Position numbers and translations under genes: made by a program
The notes under the pieces: generated by a model
Told to the model about the DNA's origin: nothing
The model's input: only the letters and a program-made list of their open reading frames with translations
Databases searched by the model: none
From: Brevibacillus porteri
GTDB lineage: Bacteria; Bacillota; Bacilli; Brevibacillales; Brevibacillaceae
Length of the DNA stretch: 64,000 nt
Reading direction: 5' to 3'
Assembly (NCBI RefSeq): GCF_003013475.1
Contig: NZ_PXZO01000002.1
Coordinates: forward strand, 248,001 to 312,000
In this document: positions 27,173 through 36,212 of the stretch, piece by piece
Layout: every line of letters starts with the position of its first letter
How positions within the stretch are numbered: the first letter of the stretch is position 1

Positions 27173-27706
27173 CTATGGCTTTGGACTTAGCAACTGGCGC
27201 AGTTCTAGCTCCAGTGTAGGAGCATCAACCATTCCGATTATCTTCTTTCGTACGATTCCATCTGTGTCAATCAAGTAAGTAGTTGGAAATGCCATCACCT
27301 TGTAACGGTTCGACACAGTACCAGCTACGTCCATTGGTATCGGAAATGTCAGCTTGTAGTTAGTGACAAAGGCCATAGCTGTTTCCGGGCTGTCATTGCT
27401 CGTGACGTTCACGCCATAGAGATCAACCTGTCCACCATATTTTTCGTAGACTTTTTGTAAATCCGGCGCCTCCAGCTTGCATGGTCCACACCAGGAAGCC
27501 CAAAAGTTCAAGACTAATGGTTTTGCCCTTTTTCCTTCTACCTTGTACGTCTGCTGGTCTAATCCTGTCAGTGTAAAATGAGGAGCCGCAAAGCCAACTT
27601 CCGGTTTTTGAACCTCTGCTACGATTGCGGCCGTTTCTTGAGGCTTTTCCCAAACAGCAAGTCCGACCCCCAATAATACGAGCACCGCGAGCAACAGCTT
27701 TTTCAT
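27173..27706 (-). CDS. Membrane-anchored TlpA/ResA-type thiol-disulfide oxidoreductase (177 aa)
   Basis: An N-terminal uncleaved anchor (LLLAVLVLLGVGLAVW) is followed by a thioredoxin domain on the outer face with the active site WCGPC (residues 73-77) and cis-Pro in AFPTTYLID. The APHFTLTGLDQQTY start of the domain is typical of the ResA/StoA group, which reduces apocytochrome c or spore-related proteins outside the membrane. It lies 23 bases downstream of ccdA, the protein that delivers electrons to such enzymes, so the pair works together. Whether the target is cytochrome c or a spore enzyme cannot be told here. Confidence 0.88.
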   Translation of the reverse strand: MKKLLLAVLVLLGVGLAVWEKPQETAAIVAEVQKPEVGFAAPHFTLTGLDQQTYKVEGKRAKPLVLNFWASWCGPCKLEAPDLQKVYEKYGGQVDLYGVNVTSNDSPETAMAFVTNYKLTFPIPMDVAGTVSNRYKVMAFPTTYLIDTDGIVRKKIIGMVDAPTLELELRQLLSPKP

Positions 27707-27729
27707 TTTGTCACCTCTGCCCTACTGAG

Positions 27730-28440
27730 TTAGAATCCCGTAAAGCCTCCGTACATTTGAATAAGAACGCGTGTAATATCCGTCAGTTTATCTGTATACA
27801 GAAGAATACCAAACAAAATCATAATGGCTCCTCCGATTTTCATAAACAGGTCGGAATACTTCACAATCGCGTTCACCTTACTGATGAAGAACGTCATGAC
27901 AAAAAATGGAATGGCGAATCCGAGCGTATACGCCAATGTGTAGGCCAAGGCGCTTGCAGGATTGGAAACACCCATGACGATAATGCCAGAAAGAATAGGT
28001 CCCACACAAGGTGTCCATCCAGCTGCATACGTCATTCCCACCAGTATGGACCCAGTATACCCCAATGGCCTCGATTTTAAATCGATTTTAAAAGAACGCA
28101 TCATCCAATCCATTTTAAACACGCCAAGCATAACCAAACCAATGACAGCAAGCAAAATACCGCCCAGTTGACGAATCAAGTCCTGTTGGTCAGTGAACAA
28201 GCTTCCGATCCAAGATGTAGACAGCCCGAGCGCAACGAAAATGATCGAAAACCCGACTATGAAGAAAAAGGTATGCAAGAAGGCTTGCTTGCGAAAAACA
28301 GCTCTCCCTTTCTTCACTTCATCAACCGTAACCCCAGTTATGTAAGACAAAAAGGACGGATAAAGCGGCAGGCAGCAAGGGGAAATAAAAGAGAGAAAAC
28401 CTGCTGCAAAAGCCAAAAACACAGTAATATCGCCAGTCAT
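27730..28440 (-). CDS. ccdA: CcdA-type cytochrome c biogenesis/thiol electron-transfer membrane protein (236 aa)
   Basis: This is a six-helix membrane protein of the CcdA/DsbD-core family. The two redox Cys motifs are visible as SFISPCCLPLYPSF (residues 17-30) and GWTPCVGPILSG (near 138-149). It carries electrons from cytoplasmic thioredoxin to membrane-bound thiol proteins; the tlpA-like gene directly downstream is the likely acceptor. The ATG follows GGAGG. The length is normal for the family. Confidence 0.92.
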   Translation of the reverse strand: MTGDITVFLAFAAGFLSFISPCCLPLYPSFLSYITGVTVDEVKKGRAVFRKQAFLHTFFFIVGFSIIFVALGLSTSWIGSLFTDQQDLIRQLGGILLAVIGLVMLGVFKMDWMMRSFKIDLKSRPLGYTGSILVGMTYAAGWTPCVGPILSGIIVMGVSNPASALAYTLAYTLGFAIPFFVMTFFISKVNAIVKYSDLFMKIGGAIMILFGILLYTDKLTDITRVLIQMYGGFTGF

Positions 28441-28629
28441 ATGTACCTCCGGTGGGTATTTTATCCACTATCTTCTCATTGTATCGAATCTTTTCCCCCT
28501 TCAAAAGTAGCAATGACACTTTGTCTTAAATCCGTGACATTTTACTTTACATAATATTCATTATGTCTTAAAACTCAGCACAAACCGTAACAATTGGATG
28601 GATATATCTGGTCCACTTTAGAAAATAGA

Positions 28630-29160
28630 TCAGATTTGTGACAAATGTGACATGTATCTTTCTCGGAAGACATGTAAATGATGAGCAGCATGCCCAAGGA
28701 TAAAATAGACGAGTGCAGTTGCAGTTGTCTTGTCCTGAATAATCACGCCCGAACGACTCAACTCTTCTTCTGTAAGCCCTTTTACCAGTGCTCGAGTAGA
28801 AGAGCGCACAGTCCGATACTCCTCGAGTAGATCGACAAGCGGTCGACGGTCAAAATTCGTAAGACTGACATACATGTCCTGATGCCTAGGCAAGGGGGTC
28901 TTATCTCCGCGGGAAGCACACAGCAAGCGATAGCACATGATTCGCTCTGTATCCATAATATGGCCGAGAACTTCCTTTCCACTCCATTTATCTTCCTGAT
29001 AACGGAACATGCTCTGTTCCTCCCCGCATGATCGAAAGCATGCAAGTATTTCTTCCTCCTGAGCGCACAGCAACTCATTCAGATTCCCTTCAGGTGCGAT
29101 TTTGATATAGGTTTCAAACTGCGCAGGATAATCACCAGACTGTGGTTTGCGGAAATACAA
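28630..29160 (-). CDS. DinB/YfiT-fold putative metal-dependent protein (176 aa)
   Basis: The sequence shows the four-helix DinB/YfiT pattern with conserved His in WSGKEVLGHIMDTE (about 65-78) and a C-terminal GHAAHHLHVFRERY (about 155-168), which would bind a divalent metal. Family members are thiol transferases (bacillithiol-dependent) or hydrolases. The TTG start at 29160 has a G-rich ribosome site. It stands alone between ccdA and the efflux operon. Confidence 0.82.
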   Translation of the reverse strand: MYFRKPQSGDYPAQFETYIKIAPEGNLNELLCAQEEEILACFRSCGEEQSMFRYQEDKWSGKEVLGHIMDTERIMCYRLLCASRGDKTPLPRHQDMYVSLTNFDRRPLVDLLEEYRTVRSSTRALVKGLTEEELSRSGVIIQDKTTATALVYFILGHAAHHLHVFRERYMSHLSQI

Positions 29161-29210
29161 AGGAATACCCCCCCTTTTGGAATAGTGAGACGAATACTTC
29201 CATTGTACAC

Positions 29211-29235
29211 AAAAAAGAGGCGGATGTACTCCGCC
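29211..29235 (-). terminator. Terminator of the RND efflux operon
   Basis: On the minus strand GGCGGA and TCCGCC pair around five bases and are followed by TCTTTTTT, 20 bases after the adaptor stop. Confidence 0.75.
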
Positions 29236-29255
29236 CCTTCTCTGCTATTCTTTTT

Positions 29256-30482
29256 TTACTGAATCGTGACTTTGCCGCCATCTTGAAGCAGTGTTTGCCC
29301 TTTTACCACGATCTTATCGCCGGCAGACAAGCCTGTCAAAATTTCGATCGTATCACTAGAGGATTTCCCTGTAGTGACCTCGACTTGTTTTGCAATGTCA
29401 CCTTCCAGCTTGAATACATACTGTTTACCATCGCGATCAAAGACCGCACCGCGTGTTACAACGATCGATTTTGCTCCACTTTCCCCAACCGTTGGGAAGG
29501 TTACATTCACTACCATATCGGACTTCAGCTCATTGGATGGGTTTGGAATCGTAATCTCCACTGGATATGCCTTGAGCTGCGTATCCATTACTGGACTCAT
29601 CGCCGTTACTTTGGCATCAATCGTTTTTCCTGTCGATTGTACGTTTACTTTTACGGTAGTTCCTACTTTTATTTTTGTGATGTCTGCTTCTGACAGATTC
29701 GCTTTTACCAGAAGTGGGTTCGTGTTAACGACAACTACAACCGGCTGCTGACCTGCCATTTGACCAACTGCGCCGCTTACGCTGGAAATATATCCATTGA
29801 TCGGAGACGTCACAGTCGCATTCGCTAATTGCTCACGAGCATTTTGCAGACTTACTTGCGCTTGTTGTACAGAGGCTTCGGAAACTTGCACACTTGTTTT
29901 TTGCCCCGCAGATTGCACTCCCTGCTGCGCGTTATCATAAGAGGTCTGTGCCGTTGTCAGTTGAGAATTTGCCTGTTCCATTTGCTGAGCGGAAATCGCT
30001 CCTTGTGAAAAGAGCTGTTGCATCCGCTGCTGGTTTACTTTTGCATCCTGAAGTGCGGTTTCTGCCTGCTTCAGGCTATTTTTCGCTTGAACCAAGCCTT
30101 GATCAGAGCTGCTGCCTGCTTGGTTTAAGCTCGCTTTTGATACGTTGTAGGCTGCTTCTGCTTGTTTGACACTGTTCACCAGATCTTTTTCATCGAGCTT
30201 GAACAATACTTGACCTTTTGTCACGTATTGGCCCAGTTTCACTGGCAAAGAAGAAATTTTCCCACCCATTTTCGGGGAGACTTGCACTTCCTCACTCGGT
30301 GCCAGCTTTGCTGTGAGACCAGAATCGGATACCACTGTGCCCGTTGCAACAGTTTCAATCTGTACAGGGGTTGACGCTTCCACTGTTTCCGTAGGCGGCG
30401 TTTCCGCTTGCGGGCTGGAGCACCCTGCCACTAGCGAGATGGCCAGCAGTGCCAAAATGACGGGTTTTTTATTTAGTTTCAT
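29256..30482 (-). CDS. RND efflux adaptor, lipoprotein (HlyD/MFP family, 408 aa)
   Basis: The ATG at 30482 is preceded by AGGAGGG six bases upstream; longer readings lack a ribosome site. A lipoprotein signal (LLAISLVAGC, Cys near residue 20) anchors it to the outer face of the membrane. A lipoyl half-domain (KLGQYVTKGQVLFKLDEKDL), a Gln/Ala-rich coiled-coil hairpin (about 95-200), the second lipoyl half (SPINGYISSVSGAVGQMAGQ) and a beta-barrel follow. It is the partner of the pump encoded 28 bases upstream, an arrangement known in Gram-positive bacteria lacking an outer membrane. Confidence 0.9.
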   Translation of the reverse strand: MKLNKKPVILALLAISLVAGCSSPQAETPPTETVEASTPVQIETVATGTVVSDSGLTAKLAPSEEVQVSPKMGGKISSLPVKLGQYVTKGQVLFKLDEKDLVNSVKQAEAAYNVSKASLNQAGSSSDQGLVQAKNSLKQAETALQDAKVNQQRMQQLFSQGAISAQQMEQANSQLTTAQTSYDNAQQGVQSAGQKTSVQVSEASVQQAQVSLQNAREQLANATVTSPINGYISSVSGAVGQMAGQQPVVVVVNTNPLLVKANLSEADITKIKVGTTVKVNVQSTGKTIDAKVTAMSPVMDTQLKAYPVEITIPNPSNELKSDMVVNVTFPTVGESGAKSIVVTRGAVFDRDGKQYVFKLEGDIAKQVEVTTGKSSSDTIEILTGLSAGDKIVVKGQTLLQDGGKVTIQ

Positions 30483-30510
30483 GTATGTCCCTCCTCTTCC
30501 CACAAACGTC

Positions 30511-33500
30511 TTACGATTCCAAAGCGGGATTGATTGTCTTTTGTTTCTTAGCAAGTTTCTTTTCGAGTTTCAACTTTTTCTTCAAGCGTCTCTTTTTCCC
30601 TAAATCATCAAACCAGGAAGCAACGACAGGAACCAGAACCAGTGTAATCAGTGTAGAGAATCCGAGACCGAAAATAACCGTCACGGCCATTGGTGCATTC
30701 GTCTCAGATCCGGCACCGCCAGAGAATGCGAGCGGTCCAATCGCCAGAATGGTGGTGAGTGTCGTCATCAAAATCGGACGAAGACGAATCGGTCCAGCAT
30801 GCAGGATCGCATCATACAGCTCCATACCTTTTGCGCGCAGTTGGTTCACGTAGTCGATCAATACAATCGCGTTGTTCACGACCAGACCGATCAACAAAAT
30901 GTACCCGATCAAAACCCCAACGCTGATCGTTGTGCCTGTCGCCAATAGTCCAAGCAGAACGCCTGTAACGGTCGGTGGCACGGAGAACATGATGATAAAT
31001 GGGGTGTAGAGCGATTCAAACTGCGCTGCCATTACCATATAGAGAAGCACAACTGACAGTACAATCGCGAGAGCAAGGCTAGTGAATGATTCCATCATTT
31101 CTTCACTTTGCCCGCCAAAATCGACTGTGTAGCCGTCCGGGAGATTCAGTTTCGAGATTTTCTCTTGCACTTCCCGTGTGACAGAGCTCAGGTCGCGCCC
31201 TGCCAAATCGCTCGTTACTTGAACTTCACGGCTGGAGTTGGCACGGTTAATCGAAACCGGCACATCTACCTTACTGATAGTCGCAACTGAGGTCAGCGCG
31301 ATCTGTGCTCCACCTGGAGCGGAAATACGCATATTGTTCAAGAAGTTTATATCTTCCTGAAACTCTTTCGGCAGCTTGAGGTTGACGTCAATCTCGTCAT
31401 CACCTGTACGATAATACGTTACCGTTTGACCTTGGAAGGAAGTGCGAACACTGGAGAGAATTTGTCCGGTCGTCAAGCCGTACAAGCTCGCTTTCCCAGC
31501 ATCGATCTTCACTTCCAGCTCTTGTCTTGATTCTTCCAAGCTGGTTGTTACGTTACTCGTACCAGGTACCTTCTCAATTTCACCTTTAATGATACCACTA
31601 ATGTCTTTCAATACGTCCAGATCATCCCCGCTAACCTTCAGTTGGATTGGGGAACCCGTAGTCATACCAGATGGTGCGCTTACCTTGATTTCAGGTCCAG
31701 CAATATCTTTCAGCTTTTCCTGGAGATCCATCACAACTTCATTGGAGGAACGTGTGCGCTGGTCGAGGTCTACCAGCATCAGACTGATCGTTCCCTGATT
31801 GGATGACAAGGTGCTCGCTATCGGTGATGCATTGCTACCAACCGAAGTCGCTACAATTTTCTTCTCCGGAACCGTGTTGACAATTTCTTCTACTTGTCGG
31901 GTAACTTTTTCTGTTTCAGCCAGAACGGTACCATTTGGCATTTTGATGGAGACATTTACTTGACCTTGGTCCATGGCCGGGATAAACTCTGCCCCGATCA
32001 ATGGGGTCAATGCGAGAGAGCCCACCATCATGACGACCGAAGAAATCATGACCGTTTTACGATGGCCCAATGACCATTTTAACAATCTTTGGTAGCCTTT
32101 TTCTACTTTGCTAAATCCAATGTTAAACCACGTAACAGGATTGATTCCACGATAGTTCTCATGATGTGTATGCGACGGAATTTTGTTCAAAATTCTCGAA
32201 CTCAGCATCGGCACGAGCAAAATAGAGAATACAAGCGCCGCAATATGTGAGTAAACAACCGTCAATGCAAGTGGTCCAAACAACTCAGAGGCAATACCTT
32301 CTGTGAGGGCAATCGGCAAGAATACGCAAATTTGCGCCAAAGCAGAAGCCATAACTGCCGTACCTACTTCTTTGGAACCATCCAAGGCGGCTTCCATCAT
32401 GCCTTTTCCCTGTTCTCGATGGCGGAAAACATTCTCGAGCATAACAACTGCAAAGTCAATCAATGATCCCAATCCCAATGTCAAACCGGAGAGGGAAATC
32501 AGGTTGATCGTCTGTCCAGTCATGTACATCAGCAAGAACGTAGCAACGATCGATACTGGAAGAACGATGACCGCAATGACCATGGATCGCAAGCTGCCCA
32601 AGAAGAAGAACAGCAAGATCATACCGATACCGCCACCCAACAAGGCATGTTCAGCGGTGGTGTAAACGGAATCCTTAATGTAGATGGATGTATCCAGAGT
32701 CGTAATGATTTTTACGCCTTCTGGCAGCTCGCTTTTGATTTTCTCCAGCTCAGCTTTTACATCATCTGCTACCTCAATGGTATTTCCGCCAGAAGCTTTT
32801 GTCACTTTAATACCCAAGCTAGGTGTTCCATTTACGTAACTCATTTGCGTTACATCTTGATGCGTGTCTTTTACTTCGGCAATATCGCTGAGCCTGATGG
32901 AGTTTCCTCCCACAGAGATTGGTGTCAGCGCGATTTGTTCGATATCAGCAAACTCACCTTGTACACGGATGTTGAGCTTGGCGTCACCCTCGCGTACCGC
33001 TCCACCGGAACCTGACATGTTGCTGGTCTGGAGGGCTTGCTGAACTTGGTCAAGTGACAGTCCGTACGCCGCTAGTTTGGCTGGGTCGACTGTAACATCG
33101 ATGATCCGGCTTTGTCCGCCGCTGATGGAAGCAGATGCGACCCCATCAATACGCTCCAGGCGTGATTGGATCATATCCTCTGCCATCTTTTTCAATTTGT
33201 TGATATCTTGCTCACCCGTCACCGCAAACTCAATGATCGGTGTACTGTTCGGGTCAATGCGCAGTACGCGTGGCGCTCTGGCTGAGTCAGGCAAAGAGCC
33301 ACGAACCTGATCTACCTTCTCCCGCATGTCGAGAGTCGCCTGATCAAGGTCTGTCCCCCAGTTAAACATGAGGATAACCTGCGAAGCGCCTTCCATCGAT
33401 ACCGATTGTATACTATCTAAATCGGATACCGTTGCAAGTGCGTCTTCGATCGGTTTCGTTACCAGTTTTTCTACCTCACTCGGAGATCCGCCGTCAACGG

Positions 33501-33648
33501 ATGTAACCACGACAGCAACCGGGAAGTTAAGATCCGGCATGAGATCAATCGACAAGCGAGGCAGTGAAACGAAACCAAAAATCATCATGGCCAGAGTCAA
33601 CATAATCATGGTGACCGGGCGTTTAATCGATAGTTCAGAAAGATTCAA
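30511..33648 (-). CDS. RND family efflux transporter, AcrB/SwrC-like (about 1045 aa)
   Basis: The protein opens with LSIKRPVTMIMLTLAMMIFG, the usual first membrane helix, and has two large outer loops (about 35-340 and 560-870) and twelve predicted helices. The fourth-helix proton-relay motif appears as GSLIDFAVVMLENVFRHRE. The length and the terminal basic tail fit Gram-positive SwrC/YerP-type pumps, which export lipopeptides and detergents. I chose the TTG at 33648, which has GAGGTG six bases upstream; a GTG at 33657 overlaps that site. It heads a two-gene operon with the adaptor and follows a MarR regulator gene. Confidence 0.9.
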   Translation of the reverse strand: MNLSELSIKRPVTMIMLTLAMMIFGFVSLPRLSIDLMPDLNFPVAVVVTSVDGGSPSEVEKLVTKPIEDALATVSDLDSIQSVSMEGASQVILMFNWGTDLDQATLDMREKVDQVRGSLPDSARAPRVLRIDPNSTPIIEFAVTGEQDINKLKKMAEDMIQSRLERIDGVASASISGGQSRIIDVTVDPAKLAAYGLSLDQVQQALQTSNMSGSGGAVREGDAKLNIRVQGEFADIEQIALTPISVGGNSIRLSDIAEVKDTHQDVTQMSYVNGTPSLGIKVTKASGGNTIEVADDVKAELEKIKSELPEGVKIITTLDTSIYIKDSVYTTAEHALLGGGIGMILLFFFLGSLRSMVIAVIVLPVSIVATFLLMYMTGQTINLISLSGLTLGLGSLIDFAVVMLENVFRHREQGKGMMEAALDGSKEVGTAVMASALAQICVFLPIALTEGIASELFGPLALTVVYSHIAALVFSILLVPMLSSRILNKIPSHTHHENYRGINPVTWFNIGFSKVEKGYQRLLKWSLGHRKTVMISSVVMMVGSLALTPLIGAEFIPAMDQGQVNVSIKMPNGTVLAETEKVTRQVEEIVNTVPEKKIVATSVGSNASPIASTLSSNQGTISLMLVDLDQRTRSSNEVVMDLQEKLKDIAGPEIKVSAPSGMTTGSPIQLKVSGDDLDVLKDISGIIKGEIEKVPGTSNVTTSLEESRQELEVKIDAGKASLYGLTTGQILSSVRTSFQGQTVTYYRTGDDEIDVNLKLPKEFQEDINFLNNMRISAPGGAQIALTSVATISKVDVPVSINRANSSREVQVTSDLAGRDLSSVTREVQEKISKLNLPDGYTVDFGGQSEEMMESFTSLALAIVLSVVLLYMVMAAQFESLYTPFIIMFSVPPTVTGVLLGLLATGTTISVGVLIGYILLIGLVVNNAIVLIDYVNQLRAKGMELYDAILHAGPIRLRPILMTTLTTILAIGPLAFSGGAGSETNAPMAVTVIFGLGFSTLITLVLVPVVASWFDDLGKKRRLKKKLKLEKKLAKKQKTINPALES

Positions 33649-33735
33649 TCCACTCACCTCTTCTTTATATATCTGCTAATTCTTTGTGAGTAATAGTTCG
33701 CATGACGAAATGAATAAGGTGAACCTCGTAGTAGC

Positions 33736-33757
33736 ATTTCGTTTAACGAAATATCAA
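33736..33757 (-). promoter_or_regulatory. MarR-type operator next to the RND promoter
   Basis: ATTTCGTT-T-AACGAAAT (33736-33752) is a perfect palindrome with eight-base arms. On the minus strand it begins directly after TTGATA (33757-33752), a candidate -35, so a bound repressor would block the promoter of the efflux operon. A partial copy of the half-site (GACGAAAT) lies near 33704-33711. Confidence 0.6.
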
Positions 33758-33776
33758 GGGATGAAACAAACCATTT

Positions 33777-34109
33777 TTAAACGGTTTGTGAATTTCCCCA
33801 TTTCACATCTCGCTGTTGGTATACACGCTCTGTCAGTGACACCCACACAACTCGTCGATCTGATTGGTCTCGGAACCTGCGTACCAGGTTTTCCTGCTCC
33901 AACCGGTTAATGAGACCGGAAGTTGTGCTGTATGAAAGACCGACAGTCTTACTTATGTCCCCCATCGTTTTTGGCCCATTTCCAAGCTGCTCCAGAATCA
34001 AGACCTGTTGCCAAGTTACATCGCTTGTATCCAGCTCTTGCTCAGAAATCGTGGTAAACAAAACACTGGCTTCTTGCAGGAGTTTTGCCAACTGAATCAG
34101 TTCTTTCAT
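33777..34109 (-). CDS. Short MarR family regulator (110 aa)
   Basis: A winged helix-turn-helix is clear from about residue 30 to 95 (TMGDISKTVGLSYSTTSGLINRLEQ, then the wing RRFRDQSDRRVVWVSLTE, here split to show the parts). The protein stops about 15 residues later, while most MarR proteins continue with a dimerization helix to about 140 residues, so the C-terminus is unusually short. The ATG at 34109 follows GGAGG. It lies upstream of the efflux operon in the same direction with a palindromic operator between, so it likely represses the pump. Confidence 0.82.
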   Translation of the reverse strand: MKELIQLAKLLQEASVLFTTISEQELDTSDVTWQQVLILEQLGNGPKTMGDISKTVGLSYSTTSGLINRLEQENLVRRFRDQSDRRVVWVSLTERVYQQRDVKWGNSQTV

Positions 34110-34206
34110 GAGAACCTCCCTTGCCATCCTTACTTAACCACTTCACACCCATAACTAATCGTTTATTTCCCAAAAATAATTCTACTGAAATGTATATGTA
34201 GTGAAG

Positions 34207-34222
34207 TCTACCCAGGGGTAGA
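34207..34222. promoter_or_regulatory. Palindrome 1 upstream of the two-component operon
   Basis: TCTACCC-AG-GGGTAGA is a perfect 16-base palindrome. It matches the pattern TCTAYC-N4-GRTAGA shared with the palindrome at 34240, 33 bases away centre to centre. Confidence 0.6.
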
Positions 34223-34239
34223 TTTCTGACAGGGATTTA

Positions 34240-34255
34240 TCTATCTGGAGATAGA
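34240..34255. promoter_or_regulatory. Palindrome 2 overlapping the two-component promoter
   Basis: TCTATC-TGGA-GATAGA repeats the pattern of palindrome 1 and covers the poor -35 region of the promoter at 34246-34274, as expected for an activator site. Confidence 0.6.
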
Positions 34256-34274
34256 CGACAACGCATGCTAGAAT
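34246..34274 (+). promoter_or_regulatory. Extended -10 promoter of the two-component operon
   Basis: TGCTAGAAT (34266-34274) is an extended -10. Seventeen bases upstream stands TGGAGA, a weak -35 within palindrome 2. This suggests a promoter that depends on a bound activator. Confidence 0.5.
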
Positions 34275-34315
34275 GAAGTTAAGTGATTATTCGGCAGAGA
34301 AAGAAGGACTTCTCA

Positions 34316-35518
34316 TTGTTGAAGATAATGATGAAAGCCATACAAAAACGTTTACTAATCATGTGGTTTTCCATCTTAATTGTATTAGCTTTGCTTCCTG
34401 ATTCATTTAAACGGGAAACTCCGTTGCAATTTTCTCTTACCATTGTACTATTTATTTGTTACCTTGTGGTATTTTGGACTTCCAAGAAAAAATGGAAGCC
34501 TTTCCAATTCGAATTAGTGACAGTCGTGCTTGGAATTGTCTCGTTACTAAAATCCCTCATCTTGGGTGGAGAGGGCTTCGGCTTGATGCTCCCACTCGCT
34601 GTTTTTATCGGTTTTCACATTCATGGACGCCGTGCATTGGCTTATGCTACTTTTTTTGGTACGTGCAGTACGCTTTTTTTATATTTTGAAGAAAGCCTGA
34701 AATTCACGCACATCATCTCTTATATCCTTACGTATGTGGGTTGCTATATCGGCGCACGTGGCTATCGGATTCAAACTGAAGCGTACGAAACCAACCAACA
34801 GCACCTGGAGCAGTTGCAAAAAGCACATACAGAGTTGCAAGAGGCGCACTTACAACTTCAAGAAGCAGCACTTCATTCCCTTCAAGTAGCGGTTCTGGAG
34901 GAACGAACGAGAATTGCCCGTGATATTCACGATGCATTGGGCCATAGTTTGACTTCACTCATTGTCCAGCTACATGCCTTGAAGTATATGTTGCAAGATG
35001 GACCTGACAACGCACAAGAAGCCGTTCGCAACATGCTCGGTGTTGCCAAGCAAAGTCTGGAGGATATTCGCACGTCTGTCCATACATTGGCCCTGGATAA
35101 AACCTCCTTGGGGCTTACGCCTCTACGAGCTCTCTTATCGCAGGCTCAAAAGCATACAGGAATAAAAATGGAGTTGATATGCTCCGATCTGGACATTCCG
35201 CTCTCTCAAGAAATGACGATAACGTTTTATCGAATTTTGCAAGAAGCGATCACCAATTCACTACGTCATTCTGACGCAAAAGAAATTCTCGTCATCATTG
35301 AACAAAAGAAGGACATCCTTTTGTTGTCCATTCGAGACGATGGAAGCATCACGAGCGACCAAAAAATTAAACCTGGTTTTGGCCTAACTGGCATATCTGA
35401 ACGAATTCAGTTATTGAACGGAACTCTCGCGTATCGCATTCGAGAGCCTCACGGATTCCAACTCGATTTCAGCTTTCCGATTCGCCAGACTGAACCTGAA
35501 AGGAGCATGCGAACATGA
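34316..35518 (+). CDS. NarL-type sensor histidine kinase (about 400 aa)
   Basis: Four to six hydrophobic segments (about residues 20-150) are followed by a coiled coil (HLEQLQKAHTELQEAHLQLQ) and a HisKA_3 dimerization domain with RIARDIHDALGHSLTS, where the phosphorylated His is residue 205 from this start. The ATPase domain has LQEAITNSLRH and PGFGLTGISERI. I chose the TTG at 34316, preceded by AAGGA; a GTG at 34283 and an ATG at 34328 are alternatives. Its end overlaps the regulator start by ATGA, so kinase and regulator are translationally coupled. The signal is unknown. Confidence 0.88.
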   Translation: MLKIMMKAIQKRLLIMWFSILIVLALLPDSFKRETPLQFSLTIVLFICYLVVFWTSKKKWKPFQFELVTVVLGIVSLLKSLILGGEGFGLMLPLAVFIGFHIHGRRALAYATFFGTCSTLFLYFEESLKFTHIISYILTYVGCYIGARGYRIQTEAYETNQQHLEQLQKAHTELQEAHLQLQEAALHSLQVAVLEERTRIARDIHDALGHSLTSLIVQLHALKYMLQDGPDNAQEAVRNMLGVAKQSLEDIRTSVHTLALDKTSLGLTPLRALLSQAQKHTGIKMELICSDLDIPLSQEMTITFYRILQEAITNSLRHSDAKEILVIIEQKKDILLLSIRDDGSITSDQKIKPGFGLTGISERIQLLNGTLAYRIREPHGFQLDFSFPIRQTEPERSMRT

Positions 35519-36201
35519 CCGGTAAACAAAAAGAAGGAGCCATTCGCGTGGTCCTAGTAGATGACCAAACCATGATTCGCCAAGGGTTGGGTTATGTCAT
35601 TCAAATGCAATCCGATATGGAAGTAATTGGGGAAGCTTCCGATGGCGTGGAAGCTGTTGAACTGATTGGCGCCCTCGCACCTGATGTCGTTTTGATGGAT
35701 GTTCAGATGCCTAACAAATCTGGCATTGAGGCCACTAGAGAAATCATGCAGCAGCATCCTCGCACAAAGGTATTGATTCTTACCACCTTTGACAATCACA
35801 ATTATGTGGTGGAAGGAATTCGTGCTGGAGCCGTCGGTTATATGCTAAAGGATGCCGACTCTCAGGAAATGCTTGACCTCATTCGCAGAGCCCACCAGGG
35901 AGAAGCCCTCTTCCACACAGTGACAGCTGCAAAAGCCCTTGCCGAAGCTCTGCTAGGTCAACGTGAGACACCTGATTCGACTACCTCTTCCCAATCAGTC
36001 TTGCTAGATGAATTGACGGATCGAGAGTTAGATGTACTTCAACAGATCGCAGATGGCTATCGAAATGATCAGATTGCGCAAAACTTGTTTATATCAGAAG
36101 GCACTGTAAAAACACACGTGCATCGGATTTTGCAAAAAATGGGTGTCGAGGATCGTACCCAGGCAGTGGCCAAAGCTCTACGGCACAAAATCGTGAAATA
36201 A
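35515..36201 (+). CDS. NarL/LuxR family response regulator (228 aa)
   Basis: The receiver domain has acidic residues D16/D17, the phosphorylation site D62 in VVLMDVQMPN, and a conserved Lys in GYMLKDADS. A LuxR-type helix-turn-helix fills the C-terminus (LTDRELDVLQQIADG, FISEGTVKTHVHRIL). It overlaps the kinase gene by four bases and is its partner. The two palindromes in front of the operon are probable binding sites for autoregulation. A role for the efflux pump next door is possible but not shown. Confidence 0.92.
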   Translation: MTGKQKEGAIRVVLVDDQTMIRQGLGYVIQMQSDMEVIGEASDGVEAVELIGALAPDVVLMDVQMPNKSGIEATREIMQQHPRTKVLILTTFDNHNYVVEGIRAGAVGYMLKDADSQEMLDLIRRAHQGEALFHTVTAAKALAEALLGQRETPDSTTSSQSVLLDELTDRELDVLQQIADGYRNDQIAQNLFISEGTVKTHVHRILQKMGVEDRTQAVAKALRHKIVK

Positions 36202-36212
36202 ATCAGACAATT

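Noticed and set aside
33660-33776. Possible frameshift that would restore a longer MarR C-terminus
   Set aside because: Reading the following bases in all three frames gave no segment like the MarR dimerization helix; the gene may simply be short.
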